From: Datnioides undecimradiatus
Lineage: Eukaryota; Chordata; Actinopteri; Lobotiformes; Datnioididae
Length of the DNA: 64,000 bases
Reading direction: 5' to 3'
Assembly (NCBI GenBank): GCA_008933995.1
Contig: WARS01000011.1
Coordinates: 6,969,016-7,033,015 of the forward strand
Below, piece after piece: positions 13,380 to 27,380 of this stretch (its first letter is position 1; the number at the start of each line of letters is the position of its first letter). The notes beneath the pieces were generated by a model, which saw only the letters and a list, made by a program, of their open reading frames with translations, was not told the DNA's origin and searched no databases. Both the position numbers and the translations under genes were made by a program.

Positions 13380-13520
13380 AGCTGCACTGTGAACGCGCCG
13401 GCCTCCGACAGTAACCTGCTGACCTTTGACCTCTGTATGACCAGAAGAGCAGAACCTGTACTTGACCTGTGACATTGTGGCAACTTTAATAAGCAGCTCG
13501 GCCCCCTGCAGGAATGCACA
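13380..13520. promoter_or_regulatory. Candidate enhancer with a perfect DR1 nuclear-receptor element
   Basis: The minus strand at 13420-13432 reads AGGTCAAAGGTCA, two perfect half-sites spaced by one base, bound in general by RXR partners, HNF4 or COUP-TF. A further half-site-like TTGACCTGTGACA lies about 30 bases away. The surrounding sequence is complex and contains several CpGs. Confidence 0.4.
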
Positions 13521-13578
13521 ACTGCGCATATGTCAATAAGACAAGAGACATGCAAAAGATGGATGCAGCCGAGCCATA

Positions 13579-13585
<7 letters not shown>

Positions 13586-13614
<29 letters not shown>
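13586..13614. repeat. (GT)n microsatellite
   Basis: Perfect 29-base GT array preceded by an imperfect TGTGCGTG segment. Confidence 0.95.
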
Positions 13615-15848
13615 ACAGTAAATAGTGAGAAGAGAAACAGTGATGTATGTTGGGTCTGCAGTCTGAGGCTGCAGATGTTCACCCCAGGTGGTCTGACGCT
13701 AATAACATTCCACTTTTTACAGGCCCTTTAATTCACTCGAGATAAAGCCACATAAAATATACAGTACAGAACGCTGTGATGCACCTATGAGCACCAGCAA
13801 AACCAACTGAGTATCATGTGCTTTGTAATGTGCTGGCTTGTCCTTTAAATGTTGGCCTTTTCTTTTAAAAAGCATATTAAAGTTGCAGCTTTTTTATTTT
13901 ACACGTTTCACAGATTTTTCCTGTTTTCATGCTAACTGACGTACAGGTGTAATTAGAGATCACAGAACCTCCTGGACTTTGTGTTATCAGTAGTCTTTTT
14001 ACTGCACCTGCTGTGTGACTTCTGTGATTATTATCTAGTGTGTTTAACATATATGATGTCTGAGTAATAGATGACGGAGCTGACAAAGCCTGTGGCCGAA
14101 TTCAGAGTCAATTACTGCAGTGTGACATTAAACGTGGATTATCGACAGTGTAAACATCAAATCTTTTTATGTGATGAACTCTTTTGATTTATTACTCAGA
14201 GCCAAAAACAGGGGATTTGAATTTTGTCAGAGTCTAATAGCTCAGGGCTGTTCTATGGAAAAACAACAGTTACTTGTATCATTTTCACTGCCACATTCAA
14301 AAAGTAGTTTGTGTTTGTTTAAACATGAGAAAGAGACAGAGACATTGCATGAGGAGCCCATGCAACCCCTCTTCCCTCTCGTTTTTGCATCGGCAGGATG
14401 TCATGTTCACACATGCCAAAAGTGAACGCGCGGAGGCCCCCCTCCACCCTGTTTGCTCCTTCTTCCCTCATCTCTCCTCCCTTTGTCTGCCCCAATACGT
14501 GTATCAACCTTGAACCAGAGCAGATGAGAGAGACAGAGGGAGATGAGGGCGGCGCAGCACCCTTTCTACGTCACATGTGTATAGTGAGGGAAAATAATAT
14601 AGATGGTGGTAACTGAACAAGCTTTCAGGCACTTCTCCTCCCTTCTGTTGCAATTTATTAATGAAAATAATCATTAATACAATTCCAGTTTAATGGAAAT
14701 TTGTTATACTGTTGTTTGTAAGCTTATTGGCCATAAATTAATAAGATAAAAAAGAAAAAATAAATACAAAAAGATTTTTTTGTAATGTTTGACAAGACTT
14801 AAAAGCTAAACCCCCGAAAACACATTACAAAGCATATGTTACTGATGTTACTAGAAAGCAAGTAAGCAGCAAAGATCAGAGAGAATGTGGAGACTACACA
14901 CTGTCTGTCTCTCTGGAAAAATGAAAGATTTTCCCATGCTCGACAGTCTTTGGCAATACTTCACATACTACACAAAACACACACTCACAGTGTTGACTTT
15001 GTATCCTAGTGCAGTTAATGTGTACACAATTTATTTCTCTCCCCAGAGTAGCTGCTCCAGACACAGACAGCACCATTTCTGCACAGTAGAAGTCAGCAAT
15101 TATTTAAAAAATAAAAACTCTTTGAAAAACAAACACCCCCTCACGTACAGAGCTGATTCCTGATCTTTTGTTCGTCATTTTATTTTGGCAGCAGGAAACC
15201 CGACTGGCTCAGCTTTCCTCAGTGGTCCTGTTGTAAAGACACCTTTAGTCAGTTAGTGACCGCTGTCTTTAGTGAGTGTCGGAAATAAAAACCACAGCTC
15301 CACTCCCCTTGTCTTCTCTCCTCGTCTTCCTTCTCGTTTTGTTTTGTTTTTTTTAACTTTTTTGTCATGAATCTTTAATCAGCTTCTTCAAGTGAGTGGC
15401 CAGCCTGAGACTCTGCAGAGCACTGACCTGAGCTGCTGAAACACACATTCTGATGTAACTTATACAGACGCTGCACCGCTCAGACCACGTTCACATCCCG
15501 GGAACTCTCCAAGACTTGTGTCAGCAACTTAAGCTCAGGGCTATTTGCTGTGTCTCAATTTCTCTGCAAGGAGGTCAAAAAAACAAGAAAAAGTCAAGTC
15601 TGCTGCGTAACAATATGTCCATCTACAGAATGGCAAAACTAAAGGATACTGCAGTTAAATTCCAGCCTTGTTGGGTATCTGGAATAGCTGCATGCAGAGC
15701 CATCAGTGTATTTGCTCTCCTGTTTAGACTGAGAGGATTCCATCAGCAGGAACCCGAGACAGAGAGAGAGAAGTGACGGTTGTGTGCATGTATGGTCTCT
15801 GCATCTCTTTCTCTGTCATGACACAAATGCATTTGCTTGTGCAGGCTT

Positions 15849-15853
<5 letters not shown>

Positions 15854-15906
<53 letters not shown>
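15854..15906. repeat. (CA)n microsatellite
   Basis: Perfect 53-base CA array. Confidence 0.96.
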
Positions 15907-15908
<2 letters not shown>

Positions 15909-18900
15909 CCAACAGTAAATAAAGCAGTGCAGGCAGGTCACAATCACAGTAAACCACACAAATGACTACCATCTGTCTCTTTGTCTTTGCCTGTAGAGTC
16001 AATGAGCCTCACTGGCAACAGTTCATACTACACTGCCCAAACACAATAACATTCAACACCATGGTTTAAAAAAATGAAACGCTAAAATATCTGTGAAGGG
16101 GTACAGGCTATTCATTATTCCTTCCCCTCTCTCTTATCACTTTCTCGTTTCCTTTTTCCCAACACCGTCCCTCCTTCTCTTCCTGTAAATGAGTGATTTA
16201 TCAGCCTTAATTGCTGGCAGTGGTTCATGTGGTCATGTGACCGCAACATGACAGCATGTGATAAATACACCCTGCAAATTAAACCCTGCTTTGCAAACAG
16301 AAACACGGCGTTGCTTGCATCGCATCTGCAGAGCCAGACTGTGTTCGGGTGCTGACAAAAATAGAGTTGGTCTAATAAAAGCACCGCTTTAAAAACAAAA
16401 TCTCAGCTCACGATGTGCTTTAAAAGCAAAATGCTGTCGTAATAAAAGACATTTATCAAAGTGCGGCAAAAGGCATAAGGAAGAAATGTACAATCAATAA
16501 TGATAGACCAAGTAAATCTATTCTTATAAGGTGTTTCACAACAGTGCTCCATAAACACTGAATGAACACACATACACGCACACACAAACACACACACACA
16601 CACACACACAGCCTACAGTAGAATATATCACTGTGGCTCACATGTGTTTCCTCCTCTCAGCGCTCAGCAGCAGGATGCTGACTGAAGGGCCTGCAGTGCT
16701 CAGTTCATGCATCTTATTGTTACATGGAGCCAGTTCTCAGCCACTGACCTTTTTATTCACCGCACTATACATTGTTAAAATAATGTATGAGGTGTCTCAG
16801 CCAAAGCCACTTCATTGTGTTGTGTTATACGCATACGTGTGTTTGTGTGTGTGTGTGTAGTGATGGGGGGTTGTGTGTTTCTGTGTGCAGCTTAGATGGA
16901 TTTGTGCAAAACGTACTAAACGTGAATGCACAGAAGCAATGCACTTGTTTGATGGTAGGAAAATGAAGAAAAAGCATTAAAAAACTGGTTGAGTGTGTGT
17001 GCGAGTGTGTGTGCAGTGACTTACAACATCTACGTATAATTCTGCATGTTGTGAATGGTAAATGTAGATTCACATCCTCGATAGTGTTGTGTATGTCCCG
17101 TTGACATCCTGTGTTCTTTGTTTATAGACCGGCAGTAAAACACATTTATTGCTGTGCGTTTCCTGCTGTCATGTGACAAATGCTTTTTCTAAATCTAAAG
17201 TAGTCTTGGCTATTGTGGGTTCAAAATTACAAAGCAGAGAGAAAAAGTACACTCAAATAAAATAAAATAAAACAAAAAGACAGAAATAAAAATGTGCAGG
17301 CAACAAGATGAAAATAAATAATCACGTATCTTACTCTTATTATTATTCTTTATTCTTAGCTTAATATTTTTGAGATGGTTTTGAAAATCACAATGGAGTT
17401 TAACCTGCTCTCAGGCTGTCACGGCACAGACACTAAGCAATTATGGGAATTCTGCACAAATGCAGCATGCACAAACAGAAAAGCATATTAATAATAATAA
17501 TATAATCTTTGTTCACCCCATTTATCAAAAAACATTTTGTGATCTTTTCTGTTGTGTTAATAAATATCTAAAATACAGCTTACAAATGAGCTTGTCATTT
17601 CTTTAAGGTCATATAAATACAATTTATCCATCTAGCGGCGTGCACTGGGATCTGCCACCACATTGGTGCCACACTAATCTCTTTTTCTGATGAAAGACAT
17701 AATTCAGTAAGACAGAATGAGAAAGTAAGAGACAGACAGAGAGGAGGGACAGACACAGACAGTAGATAGAGAAGCATGGAGCCAATCTTGCTGCCTACCT
17801 GACAGACTGTCTGTCTACCTGCAACATGTTAAACATTTGACCTCTGCAGGAGCCGAACTAACAATGGGACAAGATGATTTCACAGTTTTGGACAACAATG
17901 CGAGCATCTATTGAAAAATGGTGTGTGTGTGTTTGTGCTTGTGTATTTTATATTGTCTATTTTCTGCAGGTTTGCATATTGCATATATGAATGTTTGTGT
18001 ATAAAAAGGTAACGGGGGGAGGGACAGCAGAGTGACTCCGGCACCTCTGCACCTTCCTTTCCTCCTCCTTATTTATTTGTCTGTATTAGTTAGCTCCTTC
18101 TCAGCACTTAAAATTAATGTCATCCAGCAGAAAATAGAGGCTGAAAGCTAAAATTCAGCACTTTCCCAGCAGCCTGGTTATTTATCAAGCTAACAAGGAG
18201 AAGATGCATCCCGTTTCAGCCAGGCCCAGGAAATATGTGCCATTAAAGCCCAGAGCTAGTGTTTGAGAGCCGGGGAATAAAAGTGAGGGTGTCAGGAAGA
18301 GGGGATGGACGGCATCGCTGGCAATATGGATGCAGAGAGACCAGCAGACACATTTATATAAAGGACAACAGATACACTCGAGCAGAAGCATGAGGAGTGA
18401 GAGGAAACACACATTCTGTCTACGAACAGTGGAGCCACAATGCATATTCTGCATGAGCTGCATGTGTGTATATGAAGTGCTGATTCGCTCATGGCTATAA
18501 AAGACTATCCTTTAGGGGATACAGAAGACATAGTTTGGAGCTTTGAATAAATCATGTGCTGGCAGAGTGAGCTTAGCACTAATTTTCTCTTTAGGAGCAG
18601 AGTGTTAAAACACGTCCCGAGGACTGTTGGTATTGTGCCGTGTTAACATCTCTATAGCATCAGGAGCTAACGCCAGAGTGTTGGAATTCAATTAGACACT
18701 GGGTGCAACGCTAAGCAGCTAGCATTGGGGCAGTCACCGCAGGGAAGGGAGAGGAGGGGATGGTGACGCGAGGGGAGCAAGGAAGGAGTTTGTGTGTGTG
18801 AGCGCCTGTGTGTGTGTAAGAAGAAGGAAGCTGCAGGCGAGAGGAAGGCCCTGGGCTGCTGGCTGCGGTGATTCAGGGGAATACATTATATCACACTAAC

Positions 18901-20179
18901 CCCCGGCTGATCATGAGTTCCACTCTCAATCATGCTGTGAACACAGAGTCACAACCTGAGGACAACAGTGGCTCTGAGGCTCAAGCACACACATACAGAC
19001 ACAGCGAAAACAGCTTTACAACTAATTATGTTTGAATAAAACAACACAATCCAGGCTTAAACAACTGAAACACGGGAGAGAAAATTGTATATTAACATAA
19101 GTTGAAAAGAAGAGCGGCTTGATGTTTAGAGGTTTGGCTCCAGGGTGCAGCTTTCTCCTCAAGTATCATCTACTCTGTGGTTTAGAAGAAAGTAAAAAAA
19201 ACACATAACACATTTTCAAAAACAATCCAAATCTAAACACAGTTTTTCTTTGCTTCGGCATGTGTATCTTTACAACTGCAGAGTGAAATCTTCTTTCCTT
19301 TTTGTTTTTTTTCCAACCTAGACCCAATTCTATTTGCCTCCCTTCTTTTTAAACCAGGCTTAGTAATGAGGATACATCCTGTTCATATCTTCCCTGTCAT
19401 TTGGATTTTCTGGAGTGAGGGATGACGTCTGTGTCACTATCAAGACTATAACAGTGTCTCACGCTGAGCAGCTAGTAGTTATATATATCCCAGGCAGTAA
19501 ATGAATAGTGAAGGGTGCCAAACTGTGGATGGAGCAAATCCTTGTTGCTGCAGAATACAACAGTGCAGTGCAGTGTTTTACAAGTGACAGTTCAATATTT
19601 GAGTGTGGGCAATTAATCAATATATTGTGCTTATCATCTGAAATTCTATTGTGGAATTTTGCTTCAATATTATAAATGATTATGTGCAGCTTATTTCACT
19701 TTAATAATATAATATTTTGTCAGACCACCCTAGATTTTCTACAACATAGTCAAATGCTGATGAAAAGGATGCACATTAACACCAAAGCAGATATCATGAT
19801 ATACATCAGAACAGACTTTTGCCAAGTTGATATTCATATTTTTCCCAAGCAGCCCGCCGTATTTAAAGCTTCCATATTACTGGTTTTGTAGGTTTGTGAG
19901 CACACAGCCCATATGTTCATACAAGCCCTTGAATATATGCTCTCATTCTCCCTCACTCATACAACTTAATGTGTTTGCGTGCATGTGCGCACATGTCCTT
20001 CCTCCTCCGCCGTATCTACAAAAACCTGACCTGCCTGCTGTCAGCCACAGAGGCACCTTGCCTCGCTGAGACCCCACCACCACCATCGCCACCTCCCTCC
20101 GAGTGGCCGACTCACCCCATCACCATGAGGGGAAGACATACAGGCGTAGGAGGTGGAAAGATGACGGGGGGATATGGGT

Positions 20180-20198
20180 AAAAAAAAAAAAAAAAAAA
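20180..20198. repeat. Poly-A tract (19 A)
   Basis: Homopolymer A run between G-rich flanks. No retroposon body or target duplication is recognisable beside it. Confidence 0.9.
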
Positions 20199-20418
20199 GG
20201 GAAAATAGTGGGGTTGAGGTGGTGGGAGGTACAGAGGGAAGTATAGCTGAGGCGTGGTGGGTGGGTGGGGGCTCAGAAGCTTCCTCTAATGTGCCCTCTC
20301 CACTCCCCTGCTTGTGACCTCAGAGCTCCTGACAGCGGGAAAGTGCTGAAGCATGCAGGTGTCCTAACGCTGTAGCCACACACGTGCGAGTGCACAAACA
20401 CCTACTCGGCTCACGCAT

Positions 20419-20419
<1 letters not shown>

Positions 20420-20471
<52 letters not shown>
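20420..20471. repeat. (CA)26 microsatellite
   Basis: Perfect 52-base CA array. Confidence 0.96.
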
Positions 20472-20478
<7 letters not shown>

Positions 20479-20805
20479 GTGTCCTACCTTAGCAGCCTGC
20501 ATCCTGTCATCCTCTCTCACCACCTCCACCCTCACTGTGCCAATGCCATGGCATATGATTGTGTACATTGAGCTGTCTATTACCAGTCATTTATTTATTA
20601 CTTGTCAACATTTAAAAAAAAGAAATGGTGTTAGAGCAACACTGAAGGCAAAATAAGCATGTGCTTCACAATGCTGAGCACATGAGGAAAGTAGAGTATT
20701 CTGTCTGCTGCACAGTAAAATTAGCCGATGCTGATGCTGTAGTTTCCTCTGTCCAGCCTCTCGACTGTACAGTGTAAAACCTGAGGTGTCCAGAGAGTGT
20801 CCTGT

Positions 20806-20808
<3 letters not shown>

Positions 20809-20849
<41 letters not shown>
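20809..20849. repeat. (GT)n microsatellite
   Basis: Perfect 41-base GT array, followed by GGGTTAGGGTTAG at 20854-20866, two telomere-like units that are too few to call telomeric. Confidence 0.95.
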
Positions 20850-20852
<3 letters not shown>

Positions 20853-20869
20853 GGGGTTAGGGTTAGAGA

Positions 20870-23565
20870 GTTGTATTACAGTGGTGATGAGTCGCCTGGC
20901 TGCGAGGCTGATACCTCAGCAGCACCCAGCATTGACCAGGCCTTTAAATAAAGCCTTCGATCCTCCAGCAGCAGAGAAGGTCACCGCCTGCCTCTGGTTA
21001 CCCTGCCTGTCTGTCTGCATCCACAGTCAGGAGCCCTCCTACCATCCCTTCCTCCCCTCCTTTGCCTCCTCACCTCCTCCTGCTCCTTTATCCTGACGTG
21101 CATGTCTGCATTCAAATCCAGGTAGCCTCCTGTCTCTTTCCCTCACTTCGTCTCAATTACTTCCATCCATACATGCATCCTCCTTCTCCCTCTCGAGAGA
21201 ACCCAAAAAATGAGCCCTCATTTTCACTTGCTCACTCCATCACCCGCCACCTTCCTCTGCAATCCCAACATCCGTCCATCTGCATGTCAGCGAGAAATAA
21301 AAAAATAATGTACAGTGTTTGTCTCCGCAGAGAGAGCTGAGAGAGAGAAGGAGGTCAAAGGGTCAGGACACAGGTTTTGGCCTCATCCCATGAGCACTGC
21401 ACATGTCACCCTCCTGTCAATCAAGCAGCACTGTCACAGCCCCCAAAACAGAGAACCGCATAACATCGCACACAACGAATGTTGAGCGAGCATTTGATCG
21501 TCATAAAGCTAAATATTAAATTAGTAACAAAAAACATCTAATGATGAAATCCTCCCTGGTGTCTTCTGTCCCAAATGAGTGCTTCCTCGTTAAATGAAAT
21601 CAATATAAATGAGTGTTTTGTGGTTTTGATTTCACTCAGAGGAAAGACGCAACAATTCAATTTTATGACGGGGCATTACACACATTTTTGTCAAATTTAA
21701 ACAAACAGTAAAAATACCAGAATGTCACAGGGCTACAGCAGTGAGGCTCCTGTGTAGAGGTTGTTTTTAGTTGGGCTTAAAAAGGAGAATTTTGAAATTA
21801 AACATAAACAGCGTTTTGAGAGATTTCAGTTCATTCTGTGCAGCATTTACAGTATGCTTATATATCATATACTTTAGCATATCTCAAATGTTTTGTATAG
21901 ATGTAACTTGTTTGTTGTTTAATATAAAGCTGTTTTTTTGGGTGGGAACCTAAAGTCCTTTTCTGTATGAATCCAACATTGTGAAAAATATGAATATATA
22001 AATATTTTAAAATGCATCATTCTGATCAGTTACTAAGCAATTTTATTAAAAGCTTAGTGTTTTGATTGACTCAAAAAAATAACTCATCAGATTTCAGCAA
22101 GACTAAACTTTCTATGCAGTTAACGCTCCATTTGACATCAGTGTTAGTTAGTTTTACTCTGCCTAACTGTATTAAATGAATCTGTAAAGGAGCGTCAAAG
22201 ACTGAAGACTGAAAAGTTACCTCAGACTCCCGGTTGGTGGGAAGGAGAGGTCACAGGTCTCTATCACAGATGGAGGAATTTTCTTGATGTCCTGCAAAAA
22301 CAGGAAACAGAAATGTTTTATAAAACCCACAGTCTCATCCCACAACACAGGAAACTCTGCTGCAGACATGACATACTTTCAATGTTAAGCAATGAGTGTT
22401 TGGTTACAAAACAGAGCACGAATTTAAAGAAAAGTGACACGATGAAGAGAGTAAAGGTAAAGTCACAAATCACCGCAGACAGAGTAATAGTCATCCTTTT
22501 AGAAAACTATAAAAATAATTGTCACACTCATATTTTTTAAAAATCGACCTGTAACTATAATTCATATTTAATTTTTACTTTACAGTTAAGGAAAACAATT
22601 CAGAATAGTAATTTATAAACTATACGCAGAGCTACAGTTTGAGAGACAAGCAGCAACAAACAAACACAAACAACACAAACACAATGCGTAATGCACAAAA
22701 AAATAAAATCAAGAGATATTAGATTTTTGATTTGAATGTAAAGTTTGTTTTGTTTTTGCTGATATTGATAAATACATTTATATTTCTCATTTTCAAAAAC
22801 ACACACACACACACACACACACGCAAACACACCATTTATACACTGCAGTGCATTTCAAAGCAAATTCACTGCAGAATGAGAACTGTATGTGAAATGACTT
22901 TTGGTTTATGACATTATACTTGATCATTTTTAATAAAACACTGTAACTTTAAAGCTTCCCTCTGCTTCATTAAAAAGAAATGTCAGTAACATGTGGATTA
23001 TTTAAACCAATTTAACAACAAATATATATATAGTAAATGAATTACTTTATAAATGTCTAAAATTAAGTTTTCAGTACAGTCCGTTCATGAGGATCACATC
23101 ATATCCTTATATTTGGGTGTACTGTGTGCTCATACATTTGTGTATAAACATAACATATGCAACTGCTGTATGAACAAATGTCAGGGGTGACGGATGATAA
23201 AGAGAACCTGGTTTTAAAACCAAGAAACGAATCACCCTGAAAACTTTCCTCTTTCCAGGCTTCAGTAGAGAGAAATGAGGCGAATGAGCGACAAAGTATA
23301 TTAATGCCCCTCAATCCATCTTTAAGCAACAATGAGAGCCATTCATTTCCCTGTAATCCGATTCACACAGTGGCCAAATGGACTCTGACCCATTCAGCTC
23401 CACAGGAGCTCCCAGCGACAGACCTACAGCAGAGAGAAGTTGCCCGAGAAGCATGGGCAGAACGGACTCTCAGATGGACCTAAACTCTGTTGTGAAGTTA
23501 CAGTTTCAACCACCTAGACATGAACCTGGACTCATCTATAGGTGAACACAAGCAAAGAGCTTGAT

Positions 23566-23599
<34 letters not shown>

Positions 23600-26057
23600 C
23601 CAGACACAGAGGAACATTCACACACACGGTTAGGCATGGATACACACACCCACCCGTGCACTGTGCACACATACTTGCACACACGTGTCTACCCTGTGTG
23701 CTAATTCAAACAAGCACACACACAGATACAATGGAAGTGAGGTCCACGTGCAGGGGGCTGCTACATGGCAGCAGAGTGTGGGGTCAAGGCCTTTCCCAGG
23801 TACAAATGAAAGGGAGAGGAGAGACTTTGGAAGAGCTGAACAACACTGTGGGTCACCTTGCCTGGCAAAGAGATCAATGTCTGTTTGACTGGCTGAGAGA
23901 CAGAGAGAGGGAGAGACAGACAGAGAGAAAGAGAGAGAGAGAGAGGCTGAATGCAGTCGAAGGGTAAATCACCTCTCTCGCTTCATTGAGATTCAGGTAA
24001 AACACACAGGGGTCGGGCTTGGCTCCAGCTCCACCCTGCATAACACAAACTCTTGTGCACGCGCAGACTTAAACATGCACACACAGACAAACACACACAC
24101 ACACACACACCAGTCGCATAATGCACTCAGTTTTCAACCACCCCCCCAACACGTCCGCTGCGGTCCAAAACACACCACTCCACTGACTCTGTACCCTGCA
24201 ACTCAACTCACTGCTGACAACATCAACACAGCCTCAGCTATGTTTAACTGTGAGTCAGAATATTGTGATCACATATAATTAAATCATAATTAGCTTTCAT
24301 CTATTGCCCTTTAGTTATGCATCTAGAGGAGAGCCCCTTATACAAGCAAATGCAAATCTAGTGTTTGAGTTCTACTGCGACGTGCACGAAACATTACATG
24401 CACCTATATGCACATTCTTTTACAGCTGAGCATTTACAGTAATCTCAATTCAACACAAAACTATAGGATTGGATTCAGACAATCACATTACCACCACTCT
24501 GCCCCTGCTTCCATTTGCCATAGAAAATCACCATGTAAAGTCAACACAGACAGATATACACACAGAGGCAGCAGCAGGAGCACACACCGTCTTTACAGCT
24601 GCTGCATTCTTACCACATGCGCAGCCGCGACAGGAGGGGACAAGTTAAATTATTAGGGTTTCAAATAAATGACACATAACTCAGGACACTGCAAGATGGA
24701 GAGAGAGGGAGGGAGAGAGGGACAGAGGGAGACAGGCTCTGCAGCTCTAGATGATGGACGGACCACAGCGGAACATAAATGCAGCTGATTTAAATCACTT
24801 TAAATGTAAATGTTTATCGCGTGGAGTGATGCAGATGCGGATTGAGTGGAAGAGATTGAAATTGTTTCCGCTTTTGAATGCAAATATGTTTTTAACCCAT
24901 TGTGGTGGTGGCGATGGGGGTGATGTCATGGGGAATGAAGCGCTTGTAGGGATGAAAAGAAAACAGAAGTTTGCACAGAGAAGCAAAAATAAAATGCATG
25001 CGTCTATTTATGTGAAACCATTTTTAGCATTACACAACAAATTCTTTTTATTCAATTATAGTAGATAGCTTTTGATAAAATAATAATAAAGCAGATTGAA
25101 TAGACTTTGAGATATTGACAAGTCAAGGTAAGAGTGTTAGAAATAAAGTGTTTACCTTTTTTTTTTACGTCTGAGATTATAAAAAAACACACCTCTACAA
25201 ATTATACGTCAAAACAGAGGAACAACTGGGGAAACTTGAACGTTATTCTGATTGGGCTGCTCTAGAATAAATTCTTTTATTACCGGAAAGAACTGAATTG
25301 AAATTAATCAGTTGATTGCAGTGACTGATTTTTACACACGAGCTTTAGGATTTTTTTCTGTATTGAATACGGATGATATTGTCTGTTTTACTCAAATTCA
25401 TTTAGATTTCCATTTGATTGATGTAAAAAGCTACGAGCATCACAATGTTGTGATCAAAACGAGTCATTCCTATAGAATGAATGCGCTCCGTTAAAACATA
25501 TATCTACACCCTTTCACCACAAGGTCAAACAAAAGACAATGCTGCCTGATTATTGAGCACTTGCACAAACAGACATGATAAAAAGTGTGCACATCCTTTG
25601 TCCTATTAATTCTGAGGAATTAAAGTGAAGTACATGATGATGATTCAAATGTCAATACTGATAAATTTCAAAGTGATTTCCCATAGTTGACCTGAAAGAG
25701 AGAGTCCAATATTGTGACAGCAGACAACTACATTATCTTTAATAACCTAATCATTGGGCCGACTGCAAATGATCACAGTGCAGAAGTCAATATACTGGGC
25801 CGGAGAATAGAATTAGAGTTCATACTGATAAGATTAATAATGTGGTGTGTGTGTGTGTGTGTGTACACAACATGTGTACACTTTTTGTAACACTGGAAGC
25901 AAAACACAGAGAAAGAAGCAGTGAATCTTGTAGAGTGCTGAGAAATGAGGAGGAAGCGCTGAAGTATTGTTTCCTGTAGCTTCTGTCCTCCTTCAACACA
26001 GGAAGTGAATCAGGGCTACTGAATCGCCCGGCTGCTTGGTATGTCTCAAAAGTCAAA

Positions 26058-26116
<59 letters not shown>

Positions 26117-26660
26117 GAATAACGGATCACAAACACTGGAAACTGATGAACAATTACACAAAGCAGGTCACCTGTATGTGATATAACCCACAAGCAGGGT
26201 CCAGGTTAAGACAGCAAAAAAAAAAAAAAAAAAAGAAAGAGCGTGAGAGAAACTTCAGAGAAAACCCAACTAATCCTGTCCACCTCACAGAAGAAAGAGG
26301 TGCCATGAAAGAGGAATAGCATCTCCAGTTCTAGGTTATAACACAAATGTAATTAAATAGCACACTATATTGACCTAATCAGATAGGAGGGCCATAAATT
26401 AGTGGACACATGCTCACTAAAAGGCCTTCTCCTCTCAGCTAGGACGCATCTCTGATCGTTTATCATCTGAAAGGAGCAGGAAGGCAGCCAGCATCTCTCT
26501 CTCTCTCTCTTTCTCTCTCTCTCCCCCTCTTGCTCTATCTCTGTCTCTCACTCACTTTTAATCACAGAGAAAATCATTCCTCCAGGCACGAGAGGATCAT
26601 ACTCTCCCATCTTGTCCCTCACTCTGGGCTTTCGTGGGAGCTAATATGAGCCAGGTGACT
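20870..26660. other. Gene-free 3' flank of maf, 20.9-26.7 kb
   Basis: No convincing exon. It holds (CA)n at 22799-22822, 23569-23598 and about 24090-24110, (GT)n 25845-25864, (CA)n 26061-26114, a poly-A of about 17 near 26218, and CT-rich 26493-26530. A nuclear-receptor-like DR2, AGGTCAAAGGGTCA, is at 21352-21365. AT-rich 21480-23100 contains nothing I can name. Confidence 0.65.
26061..26114. repeat. (CA)27 microsatellite
   Basis: Perfect 54-base CA array. Confidence 0.96.
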
Positions 26661-26661
26661 G

Positions 26662-26662
<1 letters not shown>

Positions 26663-26741
<79 letters not shown>
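26663..26741. repeat. Composite (TG)n(GA)n microsatellite
   Basis: About 44 bases of TG pass directly into about 35 bases of GA at 26706. The first half can form Z-DNA; the second is a homopurine tract able to form a triplex. Confidence 0.95.
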
Positions 26742-26744
<3 letters not shown>

Positions 26745-27380
26745 CGAGAAAAACAGAGGCAGACGTTGTTGTACAGGTGAGACACAGAGTCTCAGTTAGA
26801 GTCTGCACAGCTTTTCTGCTCTGCTTTCAGTCAAACTCATTACCACTGTGGCTCAGTTGAAAGTTTCCACGAGCTACATACAATTAAAAAAAAATTCTTC
26901 CTCATGTACAAACACGCATTACATGCAAGCACTCAGACTGTCAAAGGCCCTGCACTGCGAAAAGATACTATCCATCCTGAACACACACACACGCGCACAC
27001 ACACAGCAACGCGTTGTGGTGACCTTGCATGGCAGCTCAGCCCAGTGCCTGTGTAGCTTTTATCTCGACCACACTGCTCTTCAGGATGCATTGAGGATCA
27101 TCAGACTGCTTTCAGGAGGAGAAACACTCCTGATGCAGAGCGGAGCAGAGGCAGGTTAAAACCTACTGGACCTGTCAGTCGCTACAAGACCAAATTACTG
27201 CGAGTGCCTCCTCTGTGGCTTTTCTCTTTCTCTGCTGATCAGCAATTTTGTATGGAAGGAATCAAATAAAAGATCTATACACTGGAGCTAAAGGATTGCC
27301 AAATTACATCAGGTGTCACAAGCATAGCGAATTTTTTAGAGGCTTGATGCGACTGTGAGGATCATTTAGTCTGCCTGGTC
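26742..27380. other. Gene-free flank between the composite microsatellite and the CpG-bearing block
   Basis: Ordinary non-coding sequence with a short CA-rich stretch near 26982-27004. I see no gene or other feature. Confidence 0.6.

Larger units (their letters stand above)
7480..13380. other. Gene-free 3' flank of maf, 7.5-13.4 kb
   Basis: No convincing exon. Microsatellites: (CA)n 10387-10418 and 11571-11595, (CT)n near 11648-11664, (TC)n 12395-12419, (GT)n near 12774-12795, interrupted CA 12925-12985. A G-rich run lies at 11732-11756. The 171-residue minus-strand frame at 11388-11903 runs through low-complexity CA, CT and G tracts and is not a gene. Complex repeat-free stretches at 9000-9150, 10450-10680, 10820-10940 and 11050-11210 look regulatory. 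Confidence 0.65.
13620..20400. other. Gene-free 3' flank of maf, 13.6-20.4 kb
   Basis: No convincing exon. It holds (CA)n 15854-15906, a second CA cluster at 16565-16610, GT-rich segments near 16840-16858 and 18790-18817, and a 19-base poly-A at 20180-20198. Complex repeat-free stretches at 15180-15300, 18090-18280 and 18600-18740 could be regulatory. Long AT-rich parts (14640-14850, 17230-17600, 19560-19880) show nothing I can name. Confidence 0.65.

Noticed and set aside
20854..20866. Interstitial telomeric repeat (GGGTTAGGGTTAG)
   Set aside because: Only two units beside a GT array; too short to be more than chance.
23542..23967. 141-codon plus-strand open frame
   Set aside because: It is mostly Thr-His and Glu-Arg repeats from CA and GA arrays.
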